From Planctomycetales bacterium (GTDB lineage: Bacteria; Planctomycetota; Phycisphaerae; SM23-33): a stretch of DNA of 64,000 bases. The stretch spans positions 1 through 64,000 of the forward strand of contig JAUWNJ010000002.1 of NCBI GenBank assembly GCA_030612725.1. The letters are read 5' to 3'. Position numbers and translations under genes: made by a program. Position 1 is the first letter of the stretch, and each line of letters opens with the position of its first letter. The notes under the pieces were generated by a model. That model was not told the DNA's origin. It made no database searches and saw nothing but the letters and a program-made list of their open reading frames with translations. This document shows positions 23,712 to 33,947 of the stretch, piece after piece.

Positions 23712-26700
23712 ATGAAATTGGCGCTGATGTTTTCTGCGATAGGCAAGACATTCGTGAAGTTGCTTGGCGGTTCCCGGAACGAGCGGATGGTCCGCGCGCG
23801 GATGGACGTTGTTCGCGAGCGGATTAACGTGGCAGGGCGGAGGTTTGAAGATGAGTATTATGCTCTCGTTCGCCAGGCGGCAGAGGCGATGGGCGACGAG
23901 GTCGCCCCGGACGAACTTATCCAAATGGCCCGGTCGCTTCAAGTCGTTCCGATATCGGCGAAGGAGTGGCTTTGCGGAAAGAGCGACGATTTCCGCCGTC
24001 GGTTGACCAACGGTGAATCTCCTGAAGACATTCTACCCGAAGCCTTCTCGGCTGTTCGCATGGCGTCCTGGTTGGCGAGGAATCACCGGCAGTTTGACGT
24101 GCAACTGGCGGCGGGGCTGGTTCTCCACGAAGGAATGATTGCCGAAGAAGCCACCGGTGAAGGCAAAACCATCGCGTGTTACCCCGCCATTTACATGTCG
24201 TCCCTTGCCGGAAAGAAAGTCCACGTCGTAACCGTCAACGATTACCTCGTCCAGCGTGACTGCGACTTCGCGGCTCCGATTTTCGAGATGCTTGGTATGC
24301 GAGTCGGTGCGATTCAACAGCCGATGGACAGCGCCGAGCGTCAGAAGCAGTACGCCTGCAACGTAACCTACGGAACCAACAGCGAGTTCGGATTCGACTA
24401 CCTCCGCGACAATATGAAAATGTCGGTGGCTGAACAGGCCCAGGGTGTCCGCGATTACGCCATCGTCGATGAGGTGGACAATATCCTGATCGACGAGGCG
24501 AGGACGCCGCTGATTATTTCGGGACCCGCTTACGGCGACGTTGGGCGATACAGTAAGGCCGACGGCGTAATCAGAGAAATAATCAAACGCCACCGTTCTT
24601 ACAAGCAGGCCAATCATCGCGTCGAAAACCTCAAAAGGTCCGTCATGGCCCTTGAGGGCGAGCATTCCAAAGCCGACGGTGAGAAGAAAAAATCGGCCTC
24701 CGGAAAACTGGAAAAGTCTCGCGTCGAACTCAACGGGGTGGAGAATGAAATCGCCGGCCTGACGAAATATTACGAGGTCGAACTGGACAAGAAATCAGCC
24801 CACCTGACCCATGAAGGCGTCAGCGCCGCACAGGAAGTGGCGGGGGTGGGTAGTTTCTACGTCGGGGCCAATATGGAATGGCCTCACCTGCTGGACCAGT
24901 CGCTTCGCGCCCATGTCGTCTATGAGCGCGATAAGGATTACGTCGTCCAGACCGGCGATGTCATCATCGTCGATGAGTTCACCGGACGACTCATGGAGGG
25001 GCGGCAGTGGTCGGACGGGCTTCACCAGGCCGTTGAGGCTAAGGAACGTGTCCCCGTCAAGGAGGAAAACCAGACACTCGCGACCATCACGCTCCAGAAC
25101 TTCTTCAAACTCTACGGAAAACTCGCCGGTATGACGGGTACGGCCATGACGGAGGCGGAAGAGTTTATGAAGATTTATAAACTCGACGTGATCTGCGTAC
25201 CTACGCACCGCCCCGTCAACCGCATGGATTATAACGACCTTATTTACGGGACGGTCGAAGAGAAATACACCTCGCTGGTCGAGGAGATTAACACCTATTC
25301 CAAGGCGGGGCGCCCCATACTGGTAGGCACGACGAGTATCGAGAAGTCCGATTATCTCAGCGAGATACTGACTCGCTCTTACGGTATCAATCACGAGGTT
25401 CTCAACGCCCGCCCCGAAAACGCCGCACGCGAAGCCGACATCGTCATGCTCGCGGGGATGCAAAGCCCCCTGAAACGCGGATCGAAAGAGATGGTCGGAA
25501 ACGTAACAATCGCGACGAATATGGCCGGTCGCGGTACGGACATCAAACTCGGGCCCGGCGTGGTGCTCGATACGTGTAAAGTTCCCTCGGATGAGAAATT
25601 GGCTGAACTGGGCGTCGAGCCGCAGGGGTTGTTCCCGCCCGGTTCGAATAAGTGCTGCATCCATTGCGACGAGTACGACGCTGCCACGAAGTGCGCACAC
25701 TGTTTCAAACCGAAGATCGATCCGTCTTTCCCCCGGCGGGGCAGGAGCGAGTGTCAGGCCAAAGTTCCCTGCGGCCTGCACATTGTCGCGACCGAACGCC
25801 ACGAGGCCCGGCGGATCGACAACCAGTTGCGAGGACGATCGGGGCGACAGGGCGATCCCGGTTCCAGCCGATTCTTCCTGTCGTTGCGCGACGATTTGAT
25901 GGCGATCTTCGCCGGCGAATGGACGCTCAAAGTCCTGGGCTGGCTGGGATTGCAGGAAGGCCAAGCCATTGAGGACAAGCGCATCAGCAAAGGCGTAGCA
26001 CGCGCACAGAAAAAGGTCGAACAGCGCAACTTCGACATCAGAAAAAACCTGCTGGAATATGACGAGGTGATGGACCATCAGCGGCGGTATTTCTACTCGC
26101 GCCGCCAGCAGATACTCGCCGGTGAGGACATTGAGAGCATCATCCGCGAAATGATCGACGAGACAATCGGTGACGCGGTGGCCGATTACCTCTCCGGCGA
26201 TTACCCGCAGCGGTGTATGGCTGAATGGGTACGACATAACCTGGAACTGAACCTCAGACCCGACCAGATTCGCGGCAAGACCGTTGAGGATTTCCCCGCA
26301 CTCGAAGCCGATCTCCGCAACAGGGCGGCAGAGGAAGCGACCAACGTCATAAACGTAACCATCGGAGAATACGCCGACGAGGAACTGGACCCGAGGGAAT
26401 GGGACTTGAAGGGGCTTTCTTCCTGGGCGATGAGCCGATTCAAGGTCAATCTTCCACAGAACCAACTTCGACGGATGGACCCCGCCGAAATGGAGAAGTC
26501 CCTCGCCGAAGCCGCCGCCGCTCACATAGAGTCGATTGACCTGACGGAAATTCAGCAATTCCTGACGGACGGTTTTGCGGTTCAGGCATTGGCCGAATCG
26601 ACGCGAAGCAAGTTCGGCCTGGAAATACCGCCGGCCGAGTTGTCGGAAAACGATCTGCGGGAGGCAGAGCAAGAAATCACCCACACCGTCAAAGGCGCGT

Positions 26701-27533
26701 ATCTCCGACGCGAAATTGAGTACCCCTGCCGATATGCCATAGATATAACGGTCGGACAGTCAGGCCCCGATAACGTCTATGCCCTCGGCGCTCTTTGCGA
26801 CTGGGCAAATCGAAAATTCGAGGCTGGGTGGGATCCCGATAAACTCTCTGATAAGTCCGTTGACCAGTTGTTCGGCGACCTTGTCGCCTTGGCTGAGGGT
26901 TTCTTCACGGGTGAGAGGCTTTCCGAGACGGTCAAAGGGTTTCTTTCCGGTTTGAACGGGACGGACAACGTTCCTGAAATAGTCGAATGGTGTCAAAAAC
27001 GCTTCGACACGGACATTTCCGACGAGGACCTCACCGGCGATATCGAATCGACTCTGACTCAGGCTGGAAGAGCGTTTCTGCGACGCGAACTGACTGAACT
27101 GGAACGCTTCGTCCTGCTGCAAATATACGATACTTCCTGGAAAGACCACCTCCTTGCGATGGATCATCTCCGCAGCGGCGTCGGGCTTCGAAGTTATGCA
27201 GAGCAGGACCCGAGAATCGTCTATAAGCGCGAGGGATTCCGCCTGTTCAGCGAGATGCTTTCGTCCGTGCGGAACAGGGTTACGGACATCGTTTTCAAGG
27301 CACAACTCGGCGCTGAAGCCGAGATGGAAAGCGTCTATCAAGTCTCGCAACTGGTGCATGACCAACTCAGCGGCTATGATGATCTTGCACGCGATATGGC
27401 CGATCAGCAGGCAGCGGCGGAGGCGCAGAAGATTCAAACCATCGTCCGTAACCAGCCTAAGGTCGGGCGAAACGACCCCTGCCCATGCGGCAGCGGGAAA
27501 AAATACAAAAAATGCTGCGGGAGAAACCAGTAA
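23712..27533 (+). CDS. secA: Protein translocase ATPase SecA, enlarged planctomycete form
   Basis: At 1273 residues this SecA is about 370 longer than E. coli SecA (901). Core motifs are intact: GEGKT (about residue 148-152), [48 protein letters not shown]-type ([14 protein letters not shown]) and [12 protein letters not shown]. Extras are a coiled, Lys-rich insert around 295-350, a cysteine cluster NKCCIHC...CAHC around 648-668, and a region from about 830 to 1130. That last region looks like several degenerate repeats of the helical-scaffold module. A C-terminal SEC-C zinc motif [13 protein letters not shown] follows. It drives protein export through SecYEG. Its TAA overlaps the next ATG by one base. 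Confidence 0.96.
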   Translation: MKLALMFSAIGKTFVKLLGGSRNERMVRARMDVVRERINVAGRRFEDEYYALVRQAAEAMGDEVAPDELIQMARSLQVVPISAKEWLCGKSDDFRRRLTNGESPEDILPEAFSAVRMASWLARNHRQFDVQLAAGLVLHEGMIAEEATGEGKTIACYPAIYMSSLAGKKVHVVTVNDYLVQRDCDFAAPIFEMLGMRVGAIQQPMDSAERQKQYACNVTYGTNSEFGFDYLRDNMKMSVAEQAQGVRDYAIVDEVDNILIDEARTPLIISGPAYGDVGRYSKADGVIREIIKRHRSYKQANHRVENLKRSVMALEGEHSKADGEKKKSASGKLEKSRVELNGVENEIAGLTKYYEVELDKKSAHLTHEGVSAAQEVAGVGSFYVGANMEWPHLLDQSLRAHVVYERDKDYVVQTGDVIIVDEFTGRLMEGRQWSDGLHQAVEAKERVPVKEENQTLATITLQNFFKLYGKLAGMTGTAMTEAEEFMKIYKLDVICVPTHRPVNRMDYNDLIYGTVEEKYTSLVEEINTYSKAGRPILVGTTSIEKSDYLSEILTRSYGINHEVLNARPENAAREADIVMLAGMQSPLKRGSKEMVGNVTIATNMAGRGTDIKLGPGVVLDTCKVPSDEKLAELGVEPQGLFPPGSNKCCIHCDEYDAATKCAHCFKPKIDPSFPRRGRSECQAKVPCGLHIVATERHEARRIDNQLRGRSGRQGDPGSSRFFLSLRDDLMAIFAGEWTLKVLGWLGLQEGQAIEDKRISKGVARAQKKVEQRNFDIRKNLLEYDEVMDHQRRYFYSRRQQILAGEDIESIIREMIDETIGDAVADYLSGDYPQRCMAEWVRHNLELNLRPDQIRGKTVEDFPALEADLRNRAAEEATNVINVTIGEYADEELDPREWDLKGLSSWAMSRFKVNLPQNQLRRMDPAEMEKSLAEAAAAHIESIDLTEIQQFLTDGFAVQALAESTRSKFGLEIPPAELSENDLREAEQEITHTVKGAYLRREIEYPCRYAIDITVGQSGPDNVYALGALCDWANRKFEAGWDPDKLSDKSVDQLFGDLVALAEGFFTGERLSETVKGFLSGLNGTDNVPEIVEWCQKRFDTDISDEDLTGDIESTLTQAGRAFLRRELTELERFVLLQIYDTSWKDHLLAMDHLRSGVGLRSYAEQDPRIVYKREGFRLFSEMLSSVRNRVTDIVFKAQLGAEAEMESVYQVSQLVHDQLSGYDDLARDMADQQAAAEAQKIQTIVRNQPKVGRNDPCPCGSGKKYKKCCGRNQ

Positions 27534-27784
27534 TGGCACATGACCCAATCGAAGACAGGTTCACCAAACGCAAGGACAAGAAAAAACTCGACGACCTGTC
27601 CAGAAAGCAACGGAGTACCGAGGACATCGAAGCCGAGGATGAAATCCTCGCCAGGGCGAAGACTGAACGGGAAAAAGACCCGGACAAATACCAACTGAAA
27701 TCGACAGATCGGCCCGGTCGAAACGACCCCTGCCCATGCGGCAGCGGTAAAAAATACAAAAAATGCTGCGGGGCGAAAAAGTAA
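27533..27784 (+). CDS. Small SEC-C motif protein, partial duplicate of the SecA tail
   Basis: The ATG at 27533 shares a base with the secA stop (TAATG). The product has 83 residues: a charged helical part ([20 protein letters not shown]...) and the SEC-C motif [13 protein letters not shown]. The motif DNA (27719-27772) is nearly identical to the secA copy (27468-27521), showing a recent tandem duplication or ongoing gene conversion. SEC-C motifs bind zinc and, in SecA, SecB or ribosomes. The small protein may compete with or assist SecA at these sites (inference). Confidence 0.8.
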   Translation: MAHDPIEDRFTKRKDKKKLDDLSRKQRSTEDIEAEDEILARAKTEREKDPDKYQLKSTDRPGRNDPCPCGSGKKYKKCCGAKK

Positions 27785-27985
27785 CAGAAAGGGCGTAGGG
27801 CATAGGTCGTAGGGAAAAAAAGAGAATGTTGAACAGGGAATTTCGAATTACGAAGTAACAGAAGGAAAAGAACCTCTCCTTCAGAGACATTTTGTTTCCT
27901 TTACTTCGAAATTCAACATTCCGTATTCATTATTCGACATTCTCTTTTTTTCCCTACGCCCTACGCCCTATACCCTACGCCCCAT
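27785..27985. repeat. Long inverted repeat of GGGCGTAGGG words
   Basis: GGGCGTAGGGCATAGGTCGTAGGG starting at 27790 is answered by CCCTACGCCCTACGCCCTATACCC ending near 27985. Inner words (GAATGTTGAA, TTCGAA) also appear in both orientations. It lies between the SEC-C gene and the URO-D family gene, both on the plus strand. Confidence 0.75.
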
Positions 27986-27999
27986 GAGGAGTTGCGACA

Positions 28000-29058
28000 A
28001 TGCTGAGTGCACGTGAAAATTACATCCGTAACGCCACCTTCCAGGGCCCGGAGTACATCCCGGCGGGGGTGCATATTTCCCCTGCCAGTCTGATCGAAGG
28101 CGGGCCGGCGATAGAAGAAGTAATGGCCCGTCATCCGGTGCTCTTTCCCGACTTCGAGGCGGGGAAAATTGATTTCGAGCATTACGAGTTTCTGCCTGAA
28201 CAAACAATCGGTGATGTGGTCGATCCGTGGGGCTGTAAGTGGCAATGCTCGGTCAACGGCATCATCGGCATCGTTGTCGAGCATTTCCTGTCCGACTGGT
28301 CCGCCCTGGAAAATCTCACCCCGCCGCCGGTCCTTCCGCAGAACGCACAGAGGATTACCTCCGACTGGGAGGCAGAACGGGAGCGGATCGAACGCGAACG
28401 GCGCGAGGGAAAACTCACCTGGGGCGAAATCTATCACGGGTTCTTCTTCATGCGCCTGCAGGACTTGCGAGGCTTTGGAAATCTGATGTGCGACCTCGTC
28501 GAGGAGCCGCCGGAACTCTGGCGGCTGATAGAGATTGTAAAGAAACACGCAGCCGCCCTGGTCGAGCACTATTTGCAACTGGGCGTGGACATGATGGGCT
28601 TCGGCGAAGACCTCGGCACGCAGACGTCGTCGTTTATTTCGCCGGAGATGTTCGCGAAGTTCGTTACGCCGGTTTATAAGGAACTGATGGCGCCGGTTAA
28701 GGAGGCGGGCAAACTCGTCTATCTCCACAGCGACGGATACATCATGGACCTGATGGACGATTTCGAAGCCGCCGGCGTGGACATCATCAATCCGCAGGAT
28801 TTGGTCAACGGCATCGACGCCTTGGCCAAGGAGGTAAAGGGGCGATTTTGTATCTCGCTGGACGTTGACCGCCAGACGGTAGTTCCGTTCGGTACGCCCG
28901 GTGATATTCATGCCCTTATCGAGGAAGAGGTCCGCAAACTGGGCGACCCTGCCGGAGGGCTGCAACTCGTCGTGGGTATTTATCCGCCGACCCCGCCGGA
29001 GAACGTCGATGCCCTCTGCGAGGCAATCGAAAAATTCCGCACGTTCTGGTGGGATTGA
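28000..29058 (+). CDS. Uroporphyrinogen decarboxylase (URO-D) family protein
   Basis: The 352-residue product has the URO-D barrel pattern with AGVHIS near the N terminus, GFGEDLGTQTSSFISPEMFAKFV, YLHSDGYIMDLMDDF and an INPQDLVNGIDALA stretch. It lacks the RQAGRY signature of true HemE. This points to the branch that includes corrinoid-dependent methyltransferases (MtaA/CmuA/MttB-associated type) rather than haem synthesis. A corrinoid protein is encoded at 9649-10278. Substrate unknown. The 42-bp gap to the peptidase gene downstream suggests co-transcription. Confidence 0.85.
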   Translation: MLSARENYIRNATFQGPEYIPAGVHISPASLIEGGPAIEEVMARHPVLFPDFEAGKIDFEHYEFLPEQTIGDVVDPWGCKWQCSVNGIIGIVVEHFLSDWSALENLTPPPVLPQNAQRITSDWEAERERIERERREGKLTWGEIYHGFFFMRLQDLRGFGNLMCDLVEEPPELWRLIEIVKKHAAALVEHYLQLGVDMMGFGEDLGTQTSSFISPEMFAKFVTPVYKELMAPVKEAGKLVYLHSDGYIMDLMDDFEAAGVDIINPQDLVNGIDALAKEVKGRFCISLDVDRQTVVPFGTPGDIHALIEEEVRKLGDPAGGLQLVVGIYPPTPPENVDALCEAIEKFRTFWWD

Positions 29059-29098
29059 GCAAAAACCCTCCGTCGCCATTATTTACATGAAAGAGAGT

Positions 29099-31021
29099 AT
29101 GAACAAACCGAAAGTATCATCGTATGGTTCGTGGGCTTCGCCGATTAAGGCGGCGGATATAGCGGCGGGGAGCATCCGGCTCGGCGACGTGCAGATTGAG
29201 GGCGAATTTGTCTATTGGCTCGAACTTCGCCCAGCCGAGGGCGGAAGATGCGTAATCGTCCGGCGGGGGCCTGACGGCTCGACGACTGACATGAATCCGC
29301 CGTCGTTCAATGCGCGGACGCGCGTCCACGAATATGGCGGTGGGGCCTACATACCCTGCGAACAGGATGTGATTTTTGCCAATTTCGCCGACCAGAGGCT
29401 CTATCGCACAAATGGTGAAGACCAGCCGAAGCCAATTACGCCCGAAGGCGACGTGCGCTATGCGGATTTCATCCACGACGAGCAGCGTAAAAGGCTTATC
29501 GCCGTGCAGGAAGACCACAGCGGCAGCGGCGAGCCGATTAACGCAATCGCAGCAATCTACGACGACGGAGAGGTTGAGGTACTGGTGTCCGGCAACGATT
29601 TCTACGCCAATCCGAGTATCAGTACCGACGGAAAACAACTGGCATGGCTGACGTGGAACCATCCGAATATGCCGTGGGACACTACCGAACTTTGGGCGGC
29701 GTCGTTCGAGGAGGACGGGACCGTCGGTGAGGCGGCGCTTGTCGCGGGCGGTCCGGGCGAGTCTATCGTCCAGCCGGAGTTTTCCCCTGACGGCCAACTA
29801 TACTTTGCCTCCGACCGCACCGATTGGTGGAACCTTTATCGTCTGCGCGATGGAAAAATCGAACAAATCACGAATCTTGATGCGGAATTTTCCATTCCGT
29901 TATGGGTATTTGGTCGCCCGACCTATGGTTTCACCGGAGCGAAAAAGATTATCTGCACATACGTCCAGGACGGAATATGGCGCCTTGCGAAAATCGAAAC
30001 GGATACGGGAAAGTTGGAAACAATCGAGACACCTTATAATACGATTTCGTCTTTGCGCATCTCGAATGGAACAGTAGCGTTCATCGGCGGGTCTTCCGAC
30101 AAGGCATCGGCGGTGGTTTTGCTGGACCTGGAAACGGGACAGATAGAGGAGTTGCAGCGTGGGAGCGATTTGGAATTTGACGCCGGGTACATTTCGACGG
30201 TTGAGGCGGTCGAGTTTCCAACCGCAGGCGGACTGACGGCACACGGACTTCTTTACCCGCCAAGGAACAAGGTTTATGTCGCTCCGTCCGACGAAAAACC
30301 TCCGTTGGTGGTGATGGTTCACGGTGGGCCGACATCGGCTGCTCCGGCGTCGCTGAAGTTATCGATTCAGTATTACACCAGCAGGGGAATTGCGGTGCTC
30401 GACGTAAATTACGGCGGTAGTACAGGTTACGGAAGGGCATATCGCGAGCGATTGAACGGGCAGTGGGGCGTTGTAGATGTGGATGATTGCTGCAACGGCG
30501 CGAAATACCTCGCCGAGCGAGGCCTGGTCGATGCTGCCCGTATGGCAATCACCGGTGGAAGCGCGGGCGGATACACGACGCTGTCAGCATTGGCTTTCCG
30601 CGACACCTTCGCCGCCGGGGCAAGCCACTACGGAATCAGCGACTGCGAAGCCATGACAAAAGAAACGCACAAATTCGAGTCGCGTTATCTCGACGGCCTT
30701 ATCGGCCCGTATCCGCAGCAACGCGATTTGTACATTGAGCGGTCGGCCATTCATCATCTTGAGGGATTCGATTGTCCGGTGATATTTTTCCAAGGTGATG
30801 AGGACAAGATCGTCCCGCCGAACCAGGCGCAGATGATGGTCGATGCCCTGCGGGCCAAGGGCGTGCCCGTTGCTTACGTGGAATTCGCCGGCGAGCAGCA
30901 CGGCTTCCGCCAAGCCAAAAACATCACCCGCGCTCTGGAGGCAGAGTTATATTTCTTCTCGCGCATCTTCGGCTTCGATTTGGCAGAGACCATCGAACCG
31001 GTCGAGATTGAGAATCTGTAG
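29099..31021 (+). CDS. S9 family prolyl oligopeptidase-type serine peptidase
   Basis: The 640-residue product has an N-terminal seven-bladed propeller (about residues 40-370, with LYFASDRTDWWNLY-type blades). A C-terminal alpha/beta hydrolase domain follows. The nucleophile Ser is in GGSAGGYTT, Asp in QGDEDKIVPP and His in GEQHGF. It probably cleaves short peptides or acyl-amino acids (acylaminoacyl peptidase-like). No signal peptide is seen. The ATG at 29099 is preferred since AAAGAGAG precedes it; ATG at 29087 is possible. It sits 42 nt after the URO-D family gene. Confidence 0.93.
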   Translation: MNKPKVSSYGSWASPIKAADIAAGSIRLGDVQIEGEFVYWLELRPAEGGRCVIVRRGPDGSTTDMNPPSFNARTRVHEYGGGAYIPCEQDVIFANFADQRLYRTNGEDQPKPITPEGDVRYADFIHDEQRKRLIAVQEDHSGSGEPINAIAAIYDDGEVEVLVSGNDFYANPSISTDGKQLAWLTWNHPNMPWDTTELWAASFEEDGTVGEAALVAGGPGESIVQPEFSPDGQLYFASDRTDWWNLYRLRDGKIEQITNLDAEFSIPLWVFGRPTYGFTGAKKIICTYVQDGIWRLAKIETDTGKLETIETPYNTISSLRISNGTVAFIGGSSDKASAVVLLDLETGQIEELQRGSDLEFDAGYISTVEAVEFPTAGGLTAHGLLYPPRNKVYVAPSDEKPPLVVMVHGGPTSAAPASLKLSIQYYTSRGIAVLDVNYGGSTGYGRAYRERLNGQWGVVDVDDCCNGAKYLAERGLVDAARMAITGGSAGGYTTLSALAFRDTFAAGASHYGISDCEAMTKETHKFESRYLDGLIGPYPQQRDLYIERSAIHHLEGFDCPVIFFQGDEDKIVPPNQAQMMVDALRAKGVPVAYVEFAGEQHGFRQAKNITRALEAELYFFSRIFGFDLAETIEPVEIENL

Positions 31022-31027
31022 TAGTAA

Positions 31028-31097
31028 GATGGGCTGAAGGCCCACCTTCAATCTTCCGCAGATAATAAGGTGGGCCTACGCTCCGCTTTGGCCCATC
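31028..31097. terminator. Inverted repeat GATGGGC...GCCCATC between convergent genes
   Basis: GATGGGCTGAAGGCCCACCTT (two parts: GATGGGC and AAGGCCCACCTT) at 31028-31048 is matched by AAGGTGGGCCT and GGCCCATC within 31067-31097. The nested stem lies between the ends of the S9 gene (+) and the HAD gene (-) and probably terminates both. Confidence 0.7.
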
Positions 31098-31101
31098 CTG
31101 C

Positions 31102-31752
31102 TCAAATCAGTTCCAGCAGGTCGGTGGGGTGGTTGATAAGTGTTTTTGCGCCGTTGGCTGATAGTTCGTCGGCGGGGCGGAAGCCCCAGGTCGCGCCGAC
31201 GGGGTACATACCGGCGGCCTTGGCCGTTTTCATGTCGGTGTTCGTGTCGCCGAGGTAGAGGAATTCGCCGGGGGCTATGCCAATCGTTTCGGCGACTTTC
31301 AATGCCCCGGCTGGGTCGGGTTTGGGGGCGAAACCGTCGGCGACGCCCTGCACCATATTGAATCGCCAGTTCGACAGGAGGTTTGCGACGCACAGTTTCG
31401 TGGAATCGTCGGGTTTATTTGACAGGACCGCCATCGCCAAACCGCGAGCGGTTAAGCCGTTGAGCATTTCGGCGACGCCGTCGTATGGGCGGGTTTTGAC
31501 GTTCCAGCGGTTGGCGTATTCTTCGCGCAGGAGTTCGACGCAGCGGGCGACGGTCGGTTCGTCCCGCCGATCTTCCGGCAGCACCCGGCGAGCGAAGGTA
31601 TCAACGCCGTCGCCGACAAAGAACCGATATTTGCCTACTCTATGGCCTGGGAAGCCCAACTGCTCCAAGGCAGCGTTCATCGAATCGGCAAGGTCGTCAA
31701 TCGTATCCAGTAGCGTCCCGTCAAGGTCGAATAATACGGCTTGGTAGTTCAT
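31102..31752 (-). CDS. HAD family hydrolase, phosphoglycolate phosphatase-like
   Basis: This 216-residue HAD protein has motif I LFDLDGTLLDTIDDL, motif II LSNKPDD, motif III Lys in APKPDPAGAL and motif IV YLGDTNTDMKTAKAAG, with a helical cap between. This is the Gph/PGPase type, which often removes phosphate from 2-phosphoglycolate or pyrophosphate. The start at 31752 gives MNYQAVLFDLDGT and follows GAGATA. It is downstream of rho on the same strand but behind a terminator. Confidence 0.88.
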   Translation of the reverse strand: MNYQAVLFDLDGTLLDTIDDLADSMNAALEQLGFPGHRVGKYRFFVGDGVDTFARRVLPEDRRDEPTVARCVELLREEYANRWNVKTRPYDGVAEMLNGLTARGLAMAVLSNKPDDSTKLCVANLLSNWRFNMVQGVADGFAPKPDPAGALKVAETIGIAPGEFLYLGDTNTDMKTAKAAGMYPVGATWGFRPADELSANGAKTLINHPTDLLELI

Positions 31753-31768
31753 GGTATCTCTTTCATAC

Positions 31769-31800
31769 AAAAGCCCACGCATCGCAGTGCATGGGCTTTT
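31769..31800 (-). terminator. Intrinsic terminator downstream of rho
   Basis: AAAAGCCCA and TGGGCTTTT pair around GCA/TGC inner bases, giving a stem with an A-run on one side and a T-run on the other. On the minus strand it follows rho (ends 31832) and precedes the HAD gene. Confidence 0.8.
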
Positions 31801-31831
31801 GGAAAAATCCCCAACTCGCAATCCTCAATCG

Positions 31832-33283
31832 TCAGTCAATCTTCATTGACATTAGGAACTCGGCGTTTGTGCTGAATTTTTGTAGGCGGTTTATCAGCAG
31901 TTCCATTGCCTCGACGGGGTTCATGTCAGCCAAGACTTTGCGGAGGCGATAGACGAGTTTGAGTTCCTGCGGGTCCAGGAGGAGTTCTTCCTTTCTGGTT
32001 CCGGAGCGGGAGATGTCGATTGCAGGCCAGATGCGGCGGTCCACCAGCTTGCGGTCGAGGTGCAGTTCGCTGTTTCCGGTTCCCTTGAACTCCTCGAAAA
32101 TCACCTCGTCCATCCGCGAGCCGGTATCGATCAGGGCAGTTCCGATGACCGTCAGCGATCCGCCTTCCTCGATTTTCCGGGCGGCTCCGAAGAATCGTTT
32201 GGGTTTTTGCAGCGCGTTTGCGTCCACGCCGCCGGTGAGAATCTTCCCCGAATGCGGTATTTCGGTGTTGTACGCTCTGGCCAGGCGTGTAATCGAGTCC
32301 AGCAGGATCACGACGTCTTTCCCGAATTCGACCATTCGCCGCGCCTTTTCGCCGACCATTTCGGCTATCTGCAAGTGTCGGGAAGCGGGTTCGTCGAAGG
32401 TCGATGAGACCACCTCGGCAGTTGTGGCCCGTTCCATCTCGGTAACTTCTTCAGGCCTTTCGTCTATCAGCAGGATAATCACATAGACGTCCGGGTGATT
32501 GGTTGTGATGGCGTTTGCGATTTTCTGGAGGAGGATTGTTTTTCCCGTTCTCGGCGGGGCGACGATTAGCATCCGCTGGCCGAAGCCTATCGGCGTAACG
32601 AGATTGACCACTCGCATGTTAATCTCATCGGGGGTCGTCTCAAGGAAAAAGCGTTTTTCCGGGTGATAGGGTGTAAGGTCTTCAAAGTTGACCTTTTCAG
32701 CCAGCCTGTCGGGGGCTTCGTAGTTGACGGCTTCGACTCGCAGAAGGGCGAAGTATCGCTCCGACTCTTTCGGCGGGCGGATTTGACCGGCCACTATGTT
32801 ACCCTGCTTAATCCCGAATCGTCTGATCTGGCTCGGCGAGACGTAGATGTCATCGGGGCTTGGAAGGTAGTTGTAATCGGTGCTGCGGAGGAAACCGAAC
32901 CCGTCGGGCAGGATTTCCAGTACGCCTTCGCCGTACATCAGGCCGTTCTTCTGGATCCGCTTCCGGAGTATGCTAAAGACAATATCCTGCTTCTTCAGCC
33001 CGGTGTAGTCGGTAAGCCCTTCGGTCTTGGCGATTTCGTGCAGTTCTGTTACCGTCATTTTCTGAAGGTCGGTGATGTGCAAATTACCGCTCTTGACCTT
33101 TTCGTACTTGGCGTGCAGTTCTTCGTCGAGCGTTTCTTCGACCTCTTCGACCTCTTCGACCTCTTCTGCCTGTTCTATCTGCTCGACCTGCTCTTCGACG
33201 GGGTCATTCTTGACCTCATCCTTTTTTGCTTTGGTTGTTTTTTTCTTTGCCGGTGTCTTTTTGGGTTCTTTTGCCTTTGCCAT
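31832..33283 (-). CDS. rho: Transcription termination factor Rho
   Basis: The 483-residue product has an N-terminal Lys- and Glu-rich insert (residues 1-60; [11 protein letters not shown], then [11 protein letters not shown]). A Rho N domain follows ([17 protein letters not shown]), then the RNA-binding [29 protein letters not shown] and the ATPase core. The core has Walker A GPPRTGKT-like ([12 protein letters not shown]), [13 protein letters not shown] and the Q/R loops ([30 protein letters not shown]). It is a hexameric RNA translocase that ends transcription. The start at 33283 follows GAGGAA. The charged insert is a common variable part of Rho in high-GC and PVC bacteria. Confidence 0.97.
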   Translation of the reverse strand: MAKAKEPKKTPAKKKTTKAKKDEVKNDPVEEQVEQIEQAEEVEEVEEVEETLDEELHAKYEKVKSGNLHITDLQKMTVTELHEIAKTEGLTDYTGLKKQDIVFSILRKRIQKNGLMYGEGVLEILPDGFGFLRSTDYNYLPSPDDIYVSPSQIRRFGIKQGNIVAGQIRPPKESERYFALLRVEAVNYEAPDRLAEKVNFEDLTPYHPEKRFFLETTPDEINMRVVNLVTPIGFGQRMLIVAPPRTGKTILLQKIANAITTNHPDVYVIILLIDERPEEVTEMERATTAEVVSSTFDEPASRHLQIAEMVGEKARRMVEFGKDVVILLDSITRLARAYNTEIPHSGKILTGGVDANALQKPKRFFGAARKIEEGGSLTVIGTALIDTGSRMDEVIFEEFKGTGNSELHLDRKLVDRRIWPAIDISRSGTRKEELLLDPQELKLVYRLRKVLADMNPVEAMELLINRLQKFSTNAEFLMSMKID

Positions 33284-33317
33284 GACTTCTATTCCTCGTG
33301 AAAAAAGAAAATGCCGT

Positions 33318-33935
33318 TCATTTCCCATGGATTATCTGCTGAAAAACCAAGTGGGTTTGTTCGCATAAGGATGATTCGCTGATGCTGTTACTGATGATAT
33401 AGTCGGCTTTACCGGCCTTGATGTCCAGAGATTTTTGTAAATTTTCTCGTCTTTTCCACGTGGCGTTATCCCAGCCTCTCGTTTGCCTGACTCGCCTGAC
33501 CCGAATGTCTTCCGGCGCTGATACAAAAATAAAGACGTTGCACAGTTCGTACCAGTCGGTTTCCAGCAACAGTGCGGCATCGACCACGATTGCCGGGGTG
33601 TCAGGATCGGCCTGCATCGCGTCGATTTGCTCGACCATTTGCCGGCGGATGCGAGGGTGCATAATAGCGTTCAGTGCCTCGGTTTCCCGACGGGATGCGA
33701 ATGCCGGTTCAGCCAGGGCTTTGCGGTCGATATTCCCGTCTTCATCAAAGATGCCTTTTCCCCATCGCTCGGCCAGTTCGGCCATAACCTGCGGGTCTTT
33801 GAGCAGTTCGTGTCCGATGGCATCGGCGTCGATGCGCCCGCATCCAAGCGAGGCCAATTCGGCTGCGACGGTCGATTTACCCGACCCGATGCCGCCAAGC
33901 AGTCCGATTACGGGTTTGTCTGCTGATATGGTCAT
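33318..33935 (-). CDS. coaE: Dephospho-CoA kinase
   Basis: The 205-residue P-loop kinase has [21 protein letters not shown] (Walker A at about 14-22), [10 protein letters not shown], and the ALLLET and RRVRQTRG segments of CoaE. It phosphorylates the 3'-hydroxyl of dephospho-CoA in the last step of coenzyme A synthesis. It is 35 nt upstream of the rho start on the same strand, so the two are probably one transcript. Methylaspartate ammonia-lyase precedes it 12 nt away. Confidence 0.95.
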   Translation of the reverse strand: MTISADKPVIGLLGGIGSGKSTVAAELASLGCGRIDADAIGHELLKDPQVMAELAERWGKGIFDEDGNIDRKALAEPAFASRRETEALNAIMHPRIRRQMVEQIDAMQADPDTPAIVVDAALLLETDWYELCNVFIFVSAPEDIRVRRVRQTRGWDNATWKRRENLQKSLDIKAGKADYIISNSISESSLCEQTHLVFQQIIHGK

Positions 33936-33947
33936 GTGCAGTTCATC

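Noticed and set aside
24795-26684. 629-codon minus-strand frame inside secA
   Set aside because: Fully antisense to conserved SecA motifs, with no start signal or domain.
28000-29058. HemE (true uroporphyrinogen decarboxylase)
   Set aside because: The RQAGRY-type N-terminal signature and the usual HemE layout are missing; it fits the methyltransferase branch of the family better.
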